This document shows positions 10,891 through 22,700 of a stretch of 64,000 bases of DNA, in pieces. A program made the translations under genes and the position numbers. Positions within the stretch are counted from its first letter, which is position 1. Every line of letters starts with the position of its first letter. The stretch comes from Taenia hydatigena (taxonomy: Eukaryota; Platyhelminthes; Cestoda; Cyclophyllidea; Taeniidae). Location of the stretch: positions 33,089,412 to 33,153,411 of the forward strand of contig JADWOT020000001.1 of assembly GCA_036345935.2 (NCBI GenBank). Direction: 5' to 3'. The notes under the pieces were generated by a model. The model did not search any database. It had not been told where the DNA came from and saw only the letters and a program-made list of their open reading frames with translations.

Positions 10891-12490
10891 CTGTTGTACT
10901 GTTATTGAATGTGGTTAGAGATGAAAACCATCCGTTCGGTTGCTTAGATTTAGTCGTGTTGAGCATTGATATGTTGTAATAAAGTGCATTTTAGAAGGAA
11001 ATGTCATTTCAGGAGAAGTGATTTGAAGGAAGACAATCGGTTGTGAGCTGGAAGGGTCTTTAGACGATGGTTTGCTCCAAATTAACTGGAAAGCAGTGTC
11101 AGTGATGGTTGCGGTTATTGCGCTGGTAGTGTTACCGGTGATTTTGTCTGGAAATAGGTAAGGGTGATTACACCGATGCTCCACTGAATGCAAATTTCGC
11201 AGTTGCATTTGCGTGGACATGCGCTGTTACATTTGACACCCATTCGACAGATCGAGAAGTAAATGGGTAAGTGGGACGCAATGCGAGGTAATTGCAAGTA
11301 GGAGAAGAAGGCAGACCAGGCTGGACTGCGATCACGTGCTGCAGTATGGGGTTGTTAACCTCAGTTACAGGCTTGTGAGCTGACTGCCGCATTTGCTTAG
11401 CTCTCCGAAATCACGGTATGTGCTACTAGGTCGGATGAATGCACATAAATATTGCCACAGAGAGCAAGTGCTGTGGGATTCAATCCGGCGTCGTTTGATA
11501 CACATTTGCACTGATGGGAGCGCAAGCGTCGCTGCTACGTGATGAACCCAACAAATGCGAACATTTGGCATTCTCGTGTCAATGAATACAATTGTGGATT
11601 ATTGGAATTTACTGCACGACAGGACATTAAAATGAAGAGTGCAGCATGACAGAATGCTAGTAACTATTCCAACAGAGAGTATTTTAAGTTCCCTGCTTCG
11701 TGGTTATCTACAGAGATGGCTTTTCATTACACACTTGTTTCGATGCTTGTTGAATCAGCTGATGGAGGTGAGAGACGCTCCGCAGATGATTTCAAAGACA
11801 ATGCGAGCTAATCCAGCATCGTTACGCCCGTCAAGAAACGACAAACGAGAACATGTTCTGTGGCATAATGTCGAGAAGACGTTAAATTTTACGATTGTGT
11901 TTTTGTAGATTCAGTGTTCAGACCCATACAGGAACGGCCAAACATCTAACATCGTTGATTTTATTGAGTTACCCTCTTAAAAGTATTTGTGCGACCTCAA
12001 TCCACGTGGTCTAATGTACACGGCTCTGTGGTGCGTGCTGTGCAACGATTGCCCCATCGTCACTTACTAGCGCTTTTTCAATTTCTCCTACTTTTCTTTA
12101 AGGCAAAATAGTAACCGCTCCTTAGGTTAATAGGTTCTTCCGTTTGTTTGATGCCAGGTCATCTTCAGGATCTCATAACAGAGGGAACCCGGGGGAGGAG
12201 AAATATCCAGGTCTCGACGGAACCATGTTGGTATTGGCGCAGATAATGACCTGAGTGTATTCCACAAAAATCAAGTTTTTCTGAATTCGAAAACCGACCC
12301 ACTCATGCCTAGTTGTTTCGTCATCTTGATATTTAATTGCCGTCCACCATTAAGACTTCTTTAGTTTCAGCTAGGGAGCATTTTAGGCAACTCCTTCAAC
12401 AGTGTCAAGGACTCAGGCTATTTGAAAGCAGTTAAACAGTCAACGAAACTGGACTTCACGACAATGTGGGCATTTAGCCAAACCCATTTT
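10891..12490. other. No supported gene
   Basis: The minus strand at 10915-11392 has overlapping frames with a Trp-containing stretch (AFQLIWSKPSSKDPSSS) that faintly recalls a fibronectin-III strand, but frame changes and a missing core stop me calling a domain. The plus-strand frame 11639-11908 has no recognisable feature. No repeats of the families described elsewhere are evident. Confidence 0.4.
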
Positions 12491-12824
12491 CTAAGGCGCC
12501 CTAAGGAGCCGTCGGATATCATTACCCACCCTTTGGTAAGCACGACTAATCCTCCGTCGAAAGCTACGTCATCCAGCTGGCACAAAGCCATCCCCACCTA
12601 CCAGCTTCATCGGATTTGTCAATCAGCATCTCTCGTCCCTCATTCTTTTCAACGTCTCCCTTTGCGTTGACCACTCCCTCGCTATCTAGACTGTTAGGCA
12701 CCCCAGGCAGATCCAGCTCCGAATTCCGTGCACTCTTGCTATCTGGCGCTACTGCTGAAGAGGCGCGATATGGAGCGAGCGCAAGGAGGAGAAGAAGGGA
12801 AACCAGGCCCAATTGTGATCGGAT
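12491..12824 (-). pseudogene. Secreted cationic-peptide precursor, decayed copy A
   Basis: Reading leftwards, the frame opens with a hydrophobic leader (LVSLLLLLALAPYRASSA) and continues with about 45 mostly acidic residues rich in Asp, Glu, Ser and Lys. The C-terminal part then lies in another frame and reads RSFRRRISRAYQRVGNDIRRLL before a stop at 12491-12493. Compared with copy B (14710-15056), the start codon is ATC instead of ATG, about 7 nt of extra length shifts the frame before the basic part, and the Trp codon opening the basic segment is TGA. The upstream frame is intact where copy B is broken. The flanks also match copy B in inverted orientation up to about 12950. It is a non-functional paralogue, but useful for defining the family. 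Confidence 0.6.
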
Positions 12825-13049
12825 GTTGTAGTTCAGTGATGCCTAAGGCAACCGCGTCTGGAAAGGGTTTGCACCACCTACACTACGTGCCTGCAAGCCT
12901 AGTAATGCGCTTGCCCAACTAATCGAAGTCATTGTTCATACGAGTAGGCGATAAGAATGTCTGAAGTACATCGAAAACGGGATGCTGTGCAAATGGATTC
13001 GTCAGAGGGTTCACCTAGCACTATGCTTCTAAGTCCAAAACCAAAAGTC

Positions 13050-13150
13050 GAGAATATTACCTACTAGCTGCAACTACTCCAAATAACGTTAAAGTTGCCG
13101 AAAAATTACTAAGACGCTATGCACATAATTACAGTCTCATGTCACTCAAG
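13050..13150 (+). repeat. Short direct repeat, copy 1
   Basis: It matches 14005-14090 (AGCTGCA...CCAAATAACG.TAAAGTT.CCGAAAA...GCACATAATTACAGTCTC). The two copies flank the 13190-14000 repeat cluster, so they may mark where that cluster was inserted or duplicated. Confidence 0.6.
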
Positions 13151-13189
13151 AGGAAAAGTTGGTCATGCACTAGATCCGCCCCGAACTAC

Positions 13190-13570
13190 TGTGATTACCA
13201 CATGAGAGAAATGCAGGTATGCAAGCACCTCGTGTTTTGTGACTAGGCAGTCATCAATTGTGACAGAGGTCGTACATGGTGGAACCACATCCCAATAATG
13301 CCAACCCGGAACGAACTAGATTCTCATAAGAGTGAATGATTGTAGAAGTAGGACCGCCTTGATTTCCTTGTTACAAGTAGATTGAGAGCAAGAAGCAAGC
13401 GCTCTTTATTGGTGAAGCAGCAAACAGGGCAGAGCGACGAGAGCTGCGTCGATTTGGAAAGTAATCTTTTCCATCGAAGGCAGATGACGACGGTTCCGTG
13501 GCATGAAGCGTGTTTGTCGAACACTTCGCATCTAACATTGAGGACTACTTACTTGAGTATCAGTAAACAT
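13190..13570 (-). repeat. Family A repeat, inverted relative to 46290-46700
   Basis: Reverse complement of this stretch matches 46290-46700 almost throughout, including the family core (CTCAATGTTAGACGAGAAGCGTTCGACGAACACG, degenerate here) and the far block covering GACTAGGCAGTCATCAATTG and GAGGTCGTACATGGTGG. No open frame is conserved between copies. Confidence 0.75.
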
Positions 13571-13599
13571 CGATGTGCTTGGGTTACTGCGACTTAAGT

Positions 13600-14000
13600 T
13601 TTGCGTGCACGGCAGCGAGTGGTCAGGAAGGCAATGTGAGTCGCCGTAGGCGAACTAGGCAAGATAAGATCAGAGGTCCAGATGGTCGAAGTAAACATGG
13701 ACAGAATACGACGAATCCAGCAAATAGTGCGATGCTAAACAAAAGCTTCCTTTCGATTCTTAATTAAATTCAGGGTGTATTTGGTAGCCACATTGGGAGA
13801 GTGAGCGATAGACTGAGGTGAGGAGAGCAAATGGTCAAAGAGGAGCCATGGGAGAAAGTAGGTTGATGCGATTTGCAGCTGAAGCGAAGGGAGCATGTAG
13901 CAAAGTGTTCATAGACTTGAATGCATAGGTTTGCAAATTGTGGGATCATTACATTCATTAAATTAGTGGCCACCAGATTTAGTGGCATTCCACTAAATGT
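13600..14000 (-). repeat. Inverted repeat partner of 44540-44880
   Basis: Blocks such as CGAATCCAGCAAATAGTGCGATGC, CTCCTTTC...TTAAATTTA and GGTGAGGAGAGCAAATGGTCAAAGA recur as reverse complement at 44540-44880. The frame at 13770-14003 on the minus strand is not kept in the partner. Confidence 0.7.
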
Positions 14001-14004
14001 CATC

Positions 14005-14090
14005 CAATAGCTGCAGATACCCCAAATAACGCTAAAGTTACCGAAAATTTAAAGACATTATGCGCATAATTACAGTCTCCTGTCATCAGA
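14005..14090 (+). repeat. Short direct repeat, copy 2
   Basis: Partner of 13050-13150, with which it shares about 75 of 85 bases in one orientation. Confidence 0.6.
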
Positions 14091-14638
14091 AATAATTATT
14101 GAGTTCTGGCGTCCTAAAATTTCACAACATCTCTCGGAAAACTTGATACAAGGAGTCTTCGCTAACATCGTGGTACATGCTCATTCGCACAATATCGGCC
14201 GTGAACAAATATGCAAATAAATTAAACATGAAAAGCATTTATTTCATTACAGACGACACATACAGGGCGAAATGCATCAGACAGGAAAATCGTGCAAAGT
14301 AATGTTCCAAAGCCTAGACAATGCTCAATCGCGGGCTGCTTTTCTGGGTTGCTAGACAGTTTTGCTGGAAGAGTTATGTAAGACGAACTCGCTTCCTCTT
14401 GAACTATGTCACGTGCTATTGTTCCCATAATAAGCACAAGACTGTGGAAGCTGTAAAAATTTAATGAGACATCGGGATGCTCTTCCTGCCGAACAGCAAT
14501 TTCGCTGCGGCAAATTCTGAGAGAAGATGTCCTGCAGTACTATTCATGATAAGGTGCACCAGTGGAATTTGTCGTTACTTTCTGGCGATGAAGATCATCG
14601 TCATAACATTACAGGTAGCGTTCATGCTTGGTGAAGCG

Positions 14639-14644
14639 TATAAA
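14639..14644 (+). promoter_or_regulatory. Possible TATA box of the cationic-peptide gene
   Basis: TATAAA lies 66 bp upstream of the ATG at 14710, a plausible spacing for a core promoter with a short leader. The matching site next to copy A is not recognisable. This is a single hexamer match, so the call is weak. Confidence 0.25.
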
Positions 14645-14709
14645 TGCGTAACGTAGGTGTTGTACACCATTTACGCACCCAGTCGCCGCAAATACCACCA
14701 AAGCACAGA

Positions 14710-15056
14710 ATGCTATCACACTGGAGCCTGGTCTGTCTTCTTCTCCTCCTCGCATTCGCCTCACATCGAGTGTCTCCTGCTGTAGTGCCAGACGGTGAGA
14801 CTGCACGAAAATTAGAAGCGGACCTGTTTGGGGCACTTGATCCTTAAATAATGAGGTATTTACTGAGTCAAAGAAAGATTTATTGGTGCACCAACCCTAT
14901 AAAACTGATGAGCGGAGGGATGTTCTCATGCCAGCTGGATGGCGTCGTTTTCGAGAAAGGCTGAGGCGTGCTATTCGAAGGATCGGTGATGGTGTCCGGA
15001 GGTTCATCAGAAAGCATGGAGATGTCCTCATCCCCATTATCCTTAATGGCCTTTGA
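14710..15056 (+). pseudogene. Secreted arginine-rich amphipathic peptide precursor, copy B (one-base frameshift)
   Basis: ATG at 14710 starts a classic signal peptide (MLSHWSLVCLLLLLAFASHR) followed by an acidic propiece. The frame stops at 14845-14847. One base is missing here relative to copy A (40 against 41 nt between conserved blocks), and in the shifted frame translation stays open to TGA at 15054-15056. That C-terminal part reads GWRRFRERLRRAIRRIGD and then GVRRFIRKHG before a hydrophobic tail (VLIPIIL). Hydrophobic residues recur every three or four positions (W, F, L, I, I, V, F/I) with arginines between, giving an ideal amphipathic helix; the 29 residues from GW carry eleven Arg and one Lys against three acidic residues. 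Signal, acidic propiece, cationic helix and hydrophobic end match the plan of cathelicidins and helminth defence molecules. Function is inferred from shape only. Whether the frameshift is real or a sequencing error decides gene versus pseudogene. Confidence 0.6.
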
Positions 15057-16000
15057 AGACAACGTCGCAGGAGCGAGCAGGTGTTCGCAAATAGCCTTAC
15101 TCTGTGCTGCTGTAAGTTCATTTTGCTTAAAGGCTTCTTCGTTGGAATTGAAGGAAATTCAGTAAAGTACGATGATGAAATGTTGAGATTTCTACATATA
15201 TCTATGCATGAATGACATTCAATTTCTGATTGGGACACTTTGAGGCTGCAGACTTCTAAGAAATTCACTATTAAATTAATTGTTAAGAAGGATAGTATGT
15301 GATCTGATTATTTACAAACAGTTCTCCCATTTCTTTTTCCGTTGAGAATGCATTGGCAGTGGCTCTAAGGTCACCTCGACAACCACTGGTGCAGGATAGT
15401 TGAGATGCAGACTAAGTTGAATGAACGAAAGGTTTAATCAAAATAAATATTTCTGAGAATCAAACCTGTGACCGTTTACAACAGTAGGCCTACTAGAATC
15501 AAGCCAAATTATGATATATACTTACGTCTTGAACACTGCATAATGAGCAATGATGGAATGAAACTACCTCCAACGGAATGTGTGTCCATTAGACTGGTCG
15601 GCCACAGGTGCAGTGCGTAAACATAAGGTGCGTAGACCTTATCTCGCATTAATACACTCAGTTAAGTATTTGCTTATCTTTCTGAAATCACTGTTTATGC
15701 GATTAGGCGAACCGAATAAACAAAATTATGCCTCGGAGAGCAAACACCGAATAAGCCGACATCCGCTGATACCCAGTAGTACTAATGGATGCGTAAACAT
15801 CGCTGCATTATGGTGAGTCTTACAAGTGCATGCGATCAGCCGGTCGACAGTCACGGCTGCACGCAAAATGATGACGCAGGCACATGCGTCCCTCCGCTAA
15901 TTTGGACGACCAGATTGACTGTTGTATCACTCATTAACGTTGACAATTCTGAAGTGGCCTCGTCATATCGGCACATCAAATATTTGTGTACTTGACTAAT
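15057..16000. other. No gene recognised
   Basis: Sequence downstream of the peptide locus has no clear polyadenylation signal within 300 bp (an AATAAA occurs near 15440). Antisense frames over 14897-15268 are shadows of the peptide sequence. Confidence 0.4.
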
Positions 16001-16850
16001 CAGTCCTCCATGTTAGGCGAGAAGCGTTTGTCGAACACGCATCTACCTACTAAGCTGTCGTCTTCTGCCTTGATTGAAGTAAAGACCTCACCAAACCAGC
16101 ATCATAACATCGATGGAAATTGCTTCCTGTCTGCCCTCACTCTACTCATTTTGAGGAAACTAAGGCTCTCACAGCAACCAACGAACCGATTAAAATGTGT
16201 GGCAGACTCAGCTTTCATTCCTTCAAAACGGGCAGAGTGATAGCGAGCAGTGAGCATGCTTCACTTGTGACAATGAGTGGAGTGAAATGATGAGTGCAAA
16301 GCTGGTTCAGAGAGCCCATTTCTTTTTCAAAGAAAGATCACTACGATTCCACTTAGAAGATTGTATTTGCTATGCTCTTCTCTCTCAACAATGAGGACTA
16401 AATGGTCAGGCATGCATAGTGCAAGTGTGTTGATGTGTCGAATAGACTGAACAGCCATCCTCATCAGTGGATGATGCAGTGATTGATCTGGCCATCCATA
16501 TCAGTAGGACGGCAGCAGCACCAATCACGGAGACAGCGGCGTACAACACCAGTGACAAGCTTTCTCTTAACATTCTTAAACCTCATTACGTTACCTCGTT
16601 ATTCATATGGGCGGTGATGGAGAATGTCGCCTACCTGTAGTCAAGCTATTCATTTCGGAGAAATAATGGCTATGCAAGGGCAAGTGAACCATATGCCCAT
16701 TGCTCACCTTTGCAGAAATGCTTGCACACCACTGGTGACATTGCATGTGGGAATTGCACACGAGTAGGAGTAGCATCCCACTGTCTGGAAGCTGTGCCTC
16801 AGTTATTGTGGATAGAGACCTCAAGCATGATGGTAGCCCAGTCACGCGAG
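15890..16850 (+). repeat. Family A cluster
   Basis: The region 15890-16240 matches 46160-46470 (CGACCAGATT.ACTG, then CAGTCCTC.ATGTTAG.CGAGAAGCG). The region 16480-16650 matches 39940-40090 and 20150-20240 through CTACCTCGTTA.TCAT.....GGAGAATGTCGCCTACCTG. These are pieces of the same dispersed family in mixed orientation. Confidence 0.65.
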
Positions 16851-17800
16851 AAGCAATGCTTGCACAACTTGCCTACTTGAGAACTTGCTGAAGCAAAAAG
16901 CGGCCAGAGAATCATTAATGCAAACTGGGACTGCCAACTTTTGACTCTTTTTGTTCTCTGCTCACCTTTGTGCTCTGTGCTACACTGGCGTCATGATTTT
17001 CTCAACACTACGCAAAGAGGTTTTGTCGTCACTGTGGCAGCAATAACCAGGATGCAATTAAGGCACTGTGCGGAGATCTCTGGCCTCGCCAGGTATTTGC
17101 GGTTAAAGTTTGGCAGCAGAGCTCGTTTGTGGGAGAAATATCTCGGCATGCAGTGCCAGATGGATTGACAAAAGTGATTACACGCGAAAACAGCATTTTG
17201 GACTACCGACAGGCAATGACGACATTCTTAGAATCTACGAATTATAACAATGCCATGAAGTACATGGCATGCTATAGTCTCTTATGTCCCCAACTGGCTG
17301 TTCTGTGCAACTGCTTTCCATCTTACTACATTTTGCGTTCGTGCTGGCTGCATGAATGCTCGGTCTAGTGTGTAGGTCGGCCAGCCGACGAGCCGCTAAG
17401 CAGTCAGCAAGTGAGCAATTTCAACATTGAGCCAGTTAGCGCAGGAAGGCTTGACACGTATGCCTTCCTGTCGACTCATTTTGGACAGCCTAAATATTTC
17501 TCGAGAAGCCCTGTACAATTCAGCAGCTCAAGACACTCTGCTCATAAGTGCTATGCATTGTAGTAGCAGCATTGTTTCGAACCCATCAGAAACCTCTACT
17601 CTGCTACTCACAAGAGGGGAAGTGTGCAAGTACGATTTTGAGCTGATAGCGTAATCTAGGGCTCAGTGACCACCTTCTTCAGCATGCGATTGCCTCCAAC
17701 ATTCGAAGCATTCATGAAATCGAATTGCAGTCGAAAGAGAGGTTGTGCTTCACAGCAATTCTAGCAATGCTATCCTCTACACTGCAAATCGCTCCGGTCT
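16851..17800. other. No gene recognised
   Basis: Open frames of 60-80 codons occur on the plus strand (16941-17168, 17129-17368, 17427-17654) without domain, signal or splice support. Confidence 0.4.
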
Positions 17801-17809
17801 ACAACCTAC

Positions 17810-18110
17810 TTAATGGCCAGATCGCTGGCTATCAAGCAACCCGAACCATTTAGTGAGTGCAGGCAACGAGCGCTCTTCATAGGTGTTGCAATGAATGAAG
17901 CAGAGTGATGAGAGTGGTGTTGGATGACAACGGTTCCGTAGCGAGATGCGTTTTCGCCGAAAGCCTCTCGTCTAGTCTTGGTGTATCTTATGTGTACGAC
18001 GATGACGAAGTGGTTGGAAAACGATCTCAATTGATGAGTGATGCAGTGGTTAATCCTCATCATCCTTCTCCACTCATGGTTTACCAATGAAAGTGGACGA
18101 TGTGGTGAAT
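17810..18110 (-). repeat. Family A copy
   Basis: Reverse complement carries the family core (GACGAGAGGCTTTCGGCGAAAACGCATCTCG) and the flank GAGTGATGAGAG.G also seen near 13430 and 46400. Confidence 0.6.
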
Positions 18111-20480
18111 GTGTATGTCAGGGGACCAAAAAAGCAGTATGTTTGCAATTGGGTTTTGTGAAGGTAATGAGGCGTAGATTTAACTTAATGGGGCAAATCC
18201 CTTGGCACGGCAAGGCGTCGGCAACTATTCTACCGTGCCTTTGATCCTTAAGATGACACGACCGTTTGATGCTACCGTGGTTCCCAGTTAATCGACTACT
18301 TTGCGGTCTGATTAATGAAAAGCTCATTACCTACCTCAGTTGGCTGCTTAATAGGTATCTTCAGCCCTCCACAATCTGCTACCTAATGAGTCAGCTAGAT
18401 TTGAACTTGAATAGTTATTGTCCAAGCTGTAGAACGACTGAATGGCCTATCAACTAATTAACAGCTTTAATCAGGCATATTCCCTTGGCTAAGTCAAGTG
18501 CCATCATGAAGCCAAAAGGCTACAGAAACGACTTGACAACTGCTAAAGTAGAGAGAAGTTGAATTTGATGCCAACTGGCCCAAAATGAATTTTGGCAACT
18601 CCGCAGGTGAGATGGAAGTGCATCCAATTATCTCTCACGTGACAAGGGAACAACCCAAGTGAATCCCAACTGAAATTCAATGTGAAAGCAGATTCTTGCC
18701 CTCAGTTAATGCATGTGGTGATTTGACCTTGCTGTCAGTCACACCTGCAACAAGCTCAACGTGTGTCTTTTGTCAGTTCGTCCTGGAGGGCTCAAGTGAT
18801 TCACGAGAAGCCTTGAACAAGTCAGTTGACCTCTTGCAGTAGTCCGAAAGCTAGCAATTTCGGTGAGCAATACGTGGGTGTATAGGTTTTGAGACAAGGC
18901 AGAAGAGGCACACCGTGATAGCCCGCTAAAGCCACTTTACAATTAAATAGGTCTTATTTGGAAGAGAAAGTTTCAGGCAAATATAACACTACCTTGTTTT
19001 CTTTGCATCGAGTAGAATGCGAACAAGCACTGAGCAATCAACTGGTGGTGCAATGAACTAGTCAGAGTGATGAGGGTTGTGCTGGCTCGGAGAGTACCCA
19101 TGAGGTGAGCGACTGCACTGGTTTGTTGGCTATTTACTGCTAATTATTCCGTGAGGCAGCAAGTGACACAGCCTTATGAAGGCCTTAAATCTAGAAGTTA
19201 AAGTCTCCTTTCTTCTGGTACTTCTCTCTTATTGGCGCCATCTGGCCAAATTCACCTCAAGGCATCTTGGTTGGGGCGTCAATGAGACCTGTAAAGCGTG
19301 GCGAGCTCCATACCAACTTAAAATTAAATCTGTCTGACCACTAGAGACTCAGTTGTCAGTTCAGCTGCCTTGCCTTTGTTCTGATTAATCGTTGTGATTA
19401 GGCAGGTGAGAGGTGCTGCTGCTAGGAGGCCGAGATGCATGCACACGCGCAGCTCTGCTGATCAGAACGGATCAGATCAGCCACCACCACAACCACTTCG
19501 ACGAACACGCTTCTCCACATGGGGCCGTTGTCATTTCTCTTTGAGACATGAAGGTAATCACTTCGCCTGCTGTCACTCTACCGTTTTGGGAAAGAATGTT
19601 GGGTCTGTCACACATTTCAATGTACCTGTTAGAGGAGAGTAAACATAAATAACAATCTAGCTACTCTGTTTACAAGGAGCGTAAGCCTTACTGCCCATGA
19701 AAGCCAGCGTGGCCAAGAATAATGTAATCAGGTCAGAGAAGGACCAAAATGTCAAATAGCTATGTCGAGATGATGCATACCTGTTGAGTCAGCCTAGCAG
19801 GGCAATGCCCACAGCATTACAAAACTCGAGTTTCTTTGTTCTTTCGAATAAAACGAAAAGTACGGTAGACCTCATGCTCTGCAACACATCTGCTATGTCT
19901 ACATGGCAGTGATAAATGATGGTCGGCCTTATTCTCAAATGCTGCACACTTAATGCATTTCAGTGACAACTCTCTAGCCACAGACACCATGGAAAATGAG
20001 GATGAGGTTTCTCTTTAAGGACCTAATACAGTCTTGGTAGTCCCTGCTTATTTTCGCCTATTAGCTGATAGTGACGTGACGTTAGAAAATGATGCATCCG
20101 TGAATCTGGCCCGTGAGGCCAACTGAGTGGCGTGTGCCCCTCTCCCTGCCTTGCAGCAGCAGCAACAGCAACGTGCCTAGTACCCTTCACGCTACCTCGT
20201 TCATCACGCCAACAAAGACGGAGAATGTCATTTAAATGCACACATTCCACGCGCTTAAAGGGAAGGATGGTCAAGTGAGGGGAGATGAAAGCCAAAGTTG
20301 ATCTCATGCCCCTTGTCCTTCACTCCCTTGGAGCGAGAACAGCTGGAGCAAATCGCCTAAACTGCAAGCATCCTTAAAATTGGTACAATTTATCTTTGTT
20401 GTCAAGAGGTTGCTTGTGTCGAAAGACCCTTTAACCGGCACTCTTTGCATCATCGTCTCCTCCGCCATCAATGACCTCAG
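18111..20480. other. Gene-free, partly family A derived
   Basis: The stretch 19400-19480 matches 39900-39980 inverted (AGGAGGCCGAGATG, CAGCTCTGCTGATCAG), and 20150-20240 matches 16560-16640. Otherwise only short frames without support are seen. Confidence 0.45.
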
Positions 20481-20489
20481 CTTGTGAAT

Positions 20490-20870
20490 TTATACTGCCA
20501 TGATGCGTTACTTCTTACTCACTAGTGATAATGCGAACCATCTATGTTGGTGTCGTTACGTTTTACCCGATTCTGCTCGAGTGGGTGGCAAAAGTTAGGA
20601 CTTGATGTGGCAAAAGCTATATTTAAATCAAGATATCGTGCCACCACCACTCCTTTTAACTCTGAGTTAGCATTTTGCCACCGAACCATTCGCTAACGTT
20701 GACAAATCGAAAGCCAGTTCGGCAACTTCACACATTTGCACCACATGTGCTTGACGAAGTAGTCCTTAATGTTGGACGAGAAGCTGTCTGCTCTAAATTT
20801 ACTCGTTTTGGGTAGAAAAAGCTATAAAGTAAAATGAGGAAAGAATGGTCCTTTGTGGTCAGAGATCTTC
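20490..20870 (+). repeat. Family A copy with long inverted match to 46920-47340
   Basis: Reverse complement of 46920-47340 aligns over the whole stretch, including GTGGGTGGCAAAAGTTAGGACTTG, TGACGAAGTAGTCCTTAATGTTGGACGAGAAGCTGTCTGCTCTAAAT and ACTCGTTTTGGGTA. This is one of the better preserved pairs in the window. Confidence 0.75.
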
Positions 20871-20879
20871 AGGTGCGGG

Positions 20880-21115
20880 CATGAGCAGCGGGTAATTAGG
20901 GGAGATGAAGATGAATGGCGTGAGTGCCTTGAATGTAAAGGCTATTGAATGCTCAAATGGAAGATAAGAACAAGGATCTTGATTTTAGAGAATTAATTGG
21001 TAGGGACTGGTTTGTTGGGCATCACAAAATTGCATGAGTGAGTAGAAGAAGGGAGGGCAGAGGGAGCTGGACTTCTTGAAGAGAGGGACAAGTAGACGCC
21101 GCAATCGCTACTCTC
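20880..21115 (+). repeat. Direct-repeat partner of 3290-3540
   Basis: Shared blocks GAGCAGCGGGT, TTAATTGGTAGGGACT and AATCGCTACTC in the same order and orientation. Confidence 0.6.
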
Positions 21116-21639
21116 AATGTTGACTCACTAACTAATCCATCAACTAACCAAATGACCCTCCAACTGACGAATAGTCCCAAAGAGACTTATCTCTTCGCAC
21201 GGGTTAATGATTATGATGATTAAATAGCAATTGACAACTTAGATGGACAACGCTCTCTACCAGAGTTCGTTGGGGTTTCACACAACCTGCCATTCTGTTG
21301 CACAAATTGTTGAGTGCGTGAATGGCCAAAGCAGCAGGCCAACTGAAAATCCGCCTAACCAACAGCTTGCGACTGTGTTACTTTGACAATGTTCTCTGGA
21401 GTGCGTCGATACCATCAGTGAAATTTGAGAACTGGGGATTTGCTCATCTTACCACCCAACGGTGACGAAGTTGCACACCGTGAATTTCCTTATTTCCACT
21501 AACACTTCCAACACAACTGTAGCTTATTGTAGCCCATGGAATTGCTTGTCATAGAGAAGAACCCAATGTAAGCTATTGTCTCCTCTTCTTGTCTCAAGGC
21601 GTCTGTCTTAATCACTTGATACCCCTGTTAGGCAAGTCG

Positions 21640-22320
21640 TTCCCAGTGAAGACCAAATGCTTTTGGGATAGAGTTATCAGTGCTCCATTTTCTGCACTGC
21701 TTCCAGTGATATGAAAATGTCATTCGCCTTGTCGACATCCGAGAGTTTAGTGCTGAATTGACTGCGGGTAGCCAGATTGATGAGAGGTCGTCTGCTCCAA
21801 ATAATACGACCAGGCAATACCTCAACAACTACTTATGTGCAGACGTGAAAGCCTTCAAGAGTTGTTGAAATGAATTACAATGCCGCTGAAGAATTCATTT
21901 AACCTGAGGTAATCACCCGTCTGTGTCTATGCCCATGCTGGCTGGACATCGCCTTTTTCTGGTTTGTCACAGACGTCATTCCGACGAATCCATGCGAGGT
22001 CTGAAGTCATCGAGTGCGAGGGCATTTGGCTAACGGGAGAGGTAGACGACGGCTCGATGGTAAGGGGTTAAGTGAAATTGGGAGGAGACAACGGTTGTGC
22101 ATATTGGTGATTCTAGTGAATTATCCGCATCAATTACTGCTTCCTTTCCCTAATTATTTGATTAATCCCGACCACCTCCTGCAGGTGACTATGGCGTCCC
22201 TCACACATACTCACCTACCCACCCCAAAGCACCGTTGCTTATCCCATTCCCCTTTATTCAATGCTTCCCAAAATGGGTAATGAAAATTAGCACTTGAATT
22301 GGACGAAACTTGATATAAAT
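21640..22320 (+). repeat. Family B repeat, copy 1
   Basis: It matches 62200-62710 directly and 23740-24090 and 41540-41760 as reverse complement. Shared landmarks are CTGCTCCAAATAATA, GAGGAGACAACCG, CTAATTCCGACCACCTCCT, CTCACCTACCCAC and a terminal TTAGCACTTGA. No coding potential is shared; length and lack of genes suggest a non-autonomous element. Confidence 0.7.
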
Positions 22321-22443
22321 CATACCACTGTGCCAAAGTTAAAGCGGGTTAAAGGTAAGAAGCACGAGCAGCCTAACATCAAAATAAAGCAAGAAAACCA
22401 GTATCGAAGTTAATATGAATTGGCATTAACACCTGTAATGTCA

Positions 22444-22700
22444 TTACATTACCAGGCAACAGCAGTTAACTGATGCGCAGCCTCGGTATGTGCAGAAGAA
22501 GGCTACGCAGACTATCTCATCCTTTGATAGCAGCTTTGCAAAGTCACCGAAGCATGAAAATTGCAGCGATGTGACTGCCTTGACTGTCGTCGACATGAAG
22601 ACGAGGATTTGAAAATAAACTGCTTGCGCAGCAGCTCCCAATAACCCGAGCGCGCCAGACTCGAGCAATTGGATTCCATGAGACCTTGTGTACTAACTAC
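22444..22700 (-). pseudogene. Membrane-protein exon, member 1
   Basis: The minus-strand frame reads LESGALGLLGAAAQAVYF, then ILVF, later FAKLLSKDEIVCVAFFCTY and a Cys-rich end. It aligns without gaps to the four-exon copy at 30814-31066 (QIVVF..., LAMLSKEGVLYAVFLLAY) and to 36735-36995. Two hydrophobic stretches imply membrane segments. The 74-codon equivalent frame in member 6 has no indel, so this arm is well kept, but no start, donor or neighbouring exon is attached. Confidence 0.45.

Noticed and set aside
10915..11392. Possible fibronectin type III domain on the minus strand (AFQLIWSKPSSKDPSSS)
   Set aside because: Only one Trp-containing strand fits; the frame changes and the conserved Tyr region is missing, so it is not distinguishable from chance.
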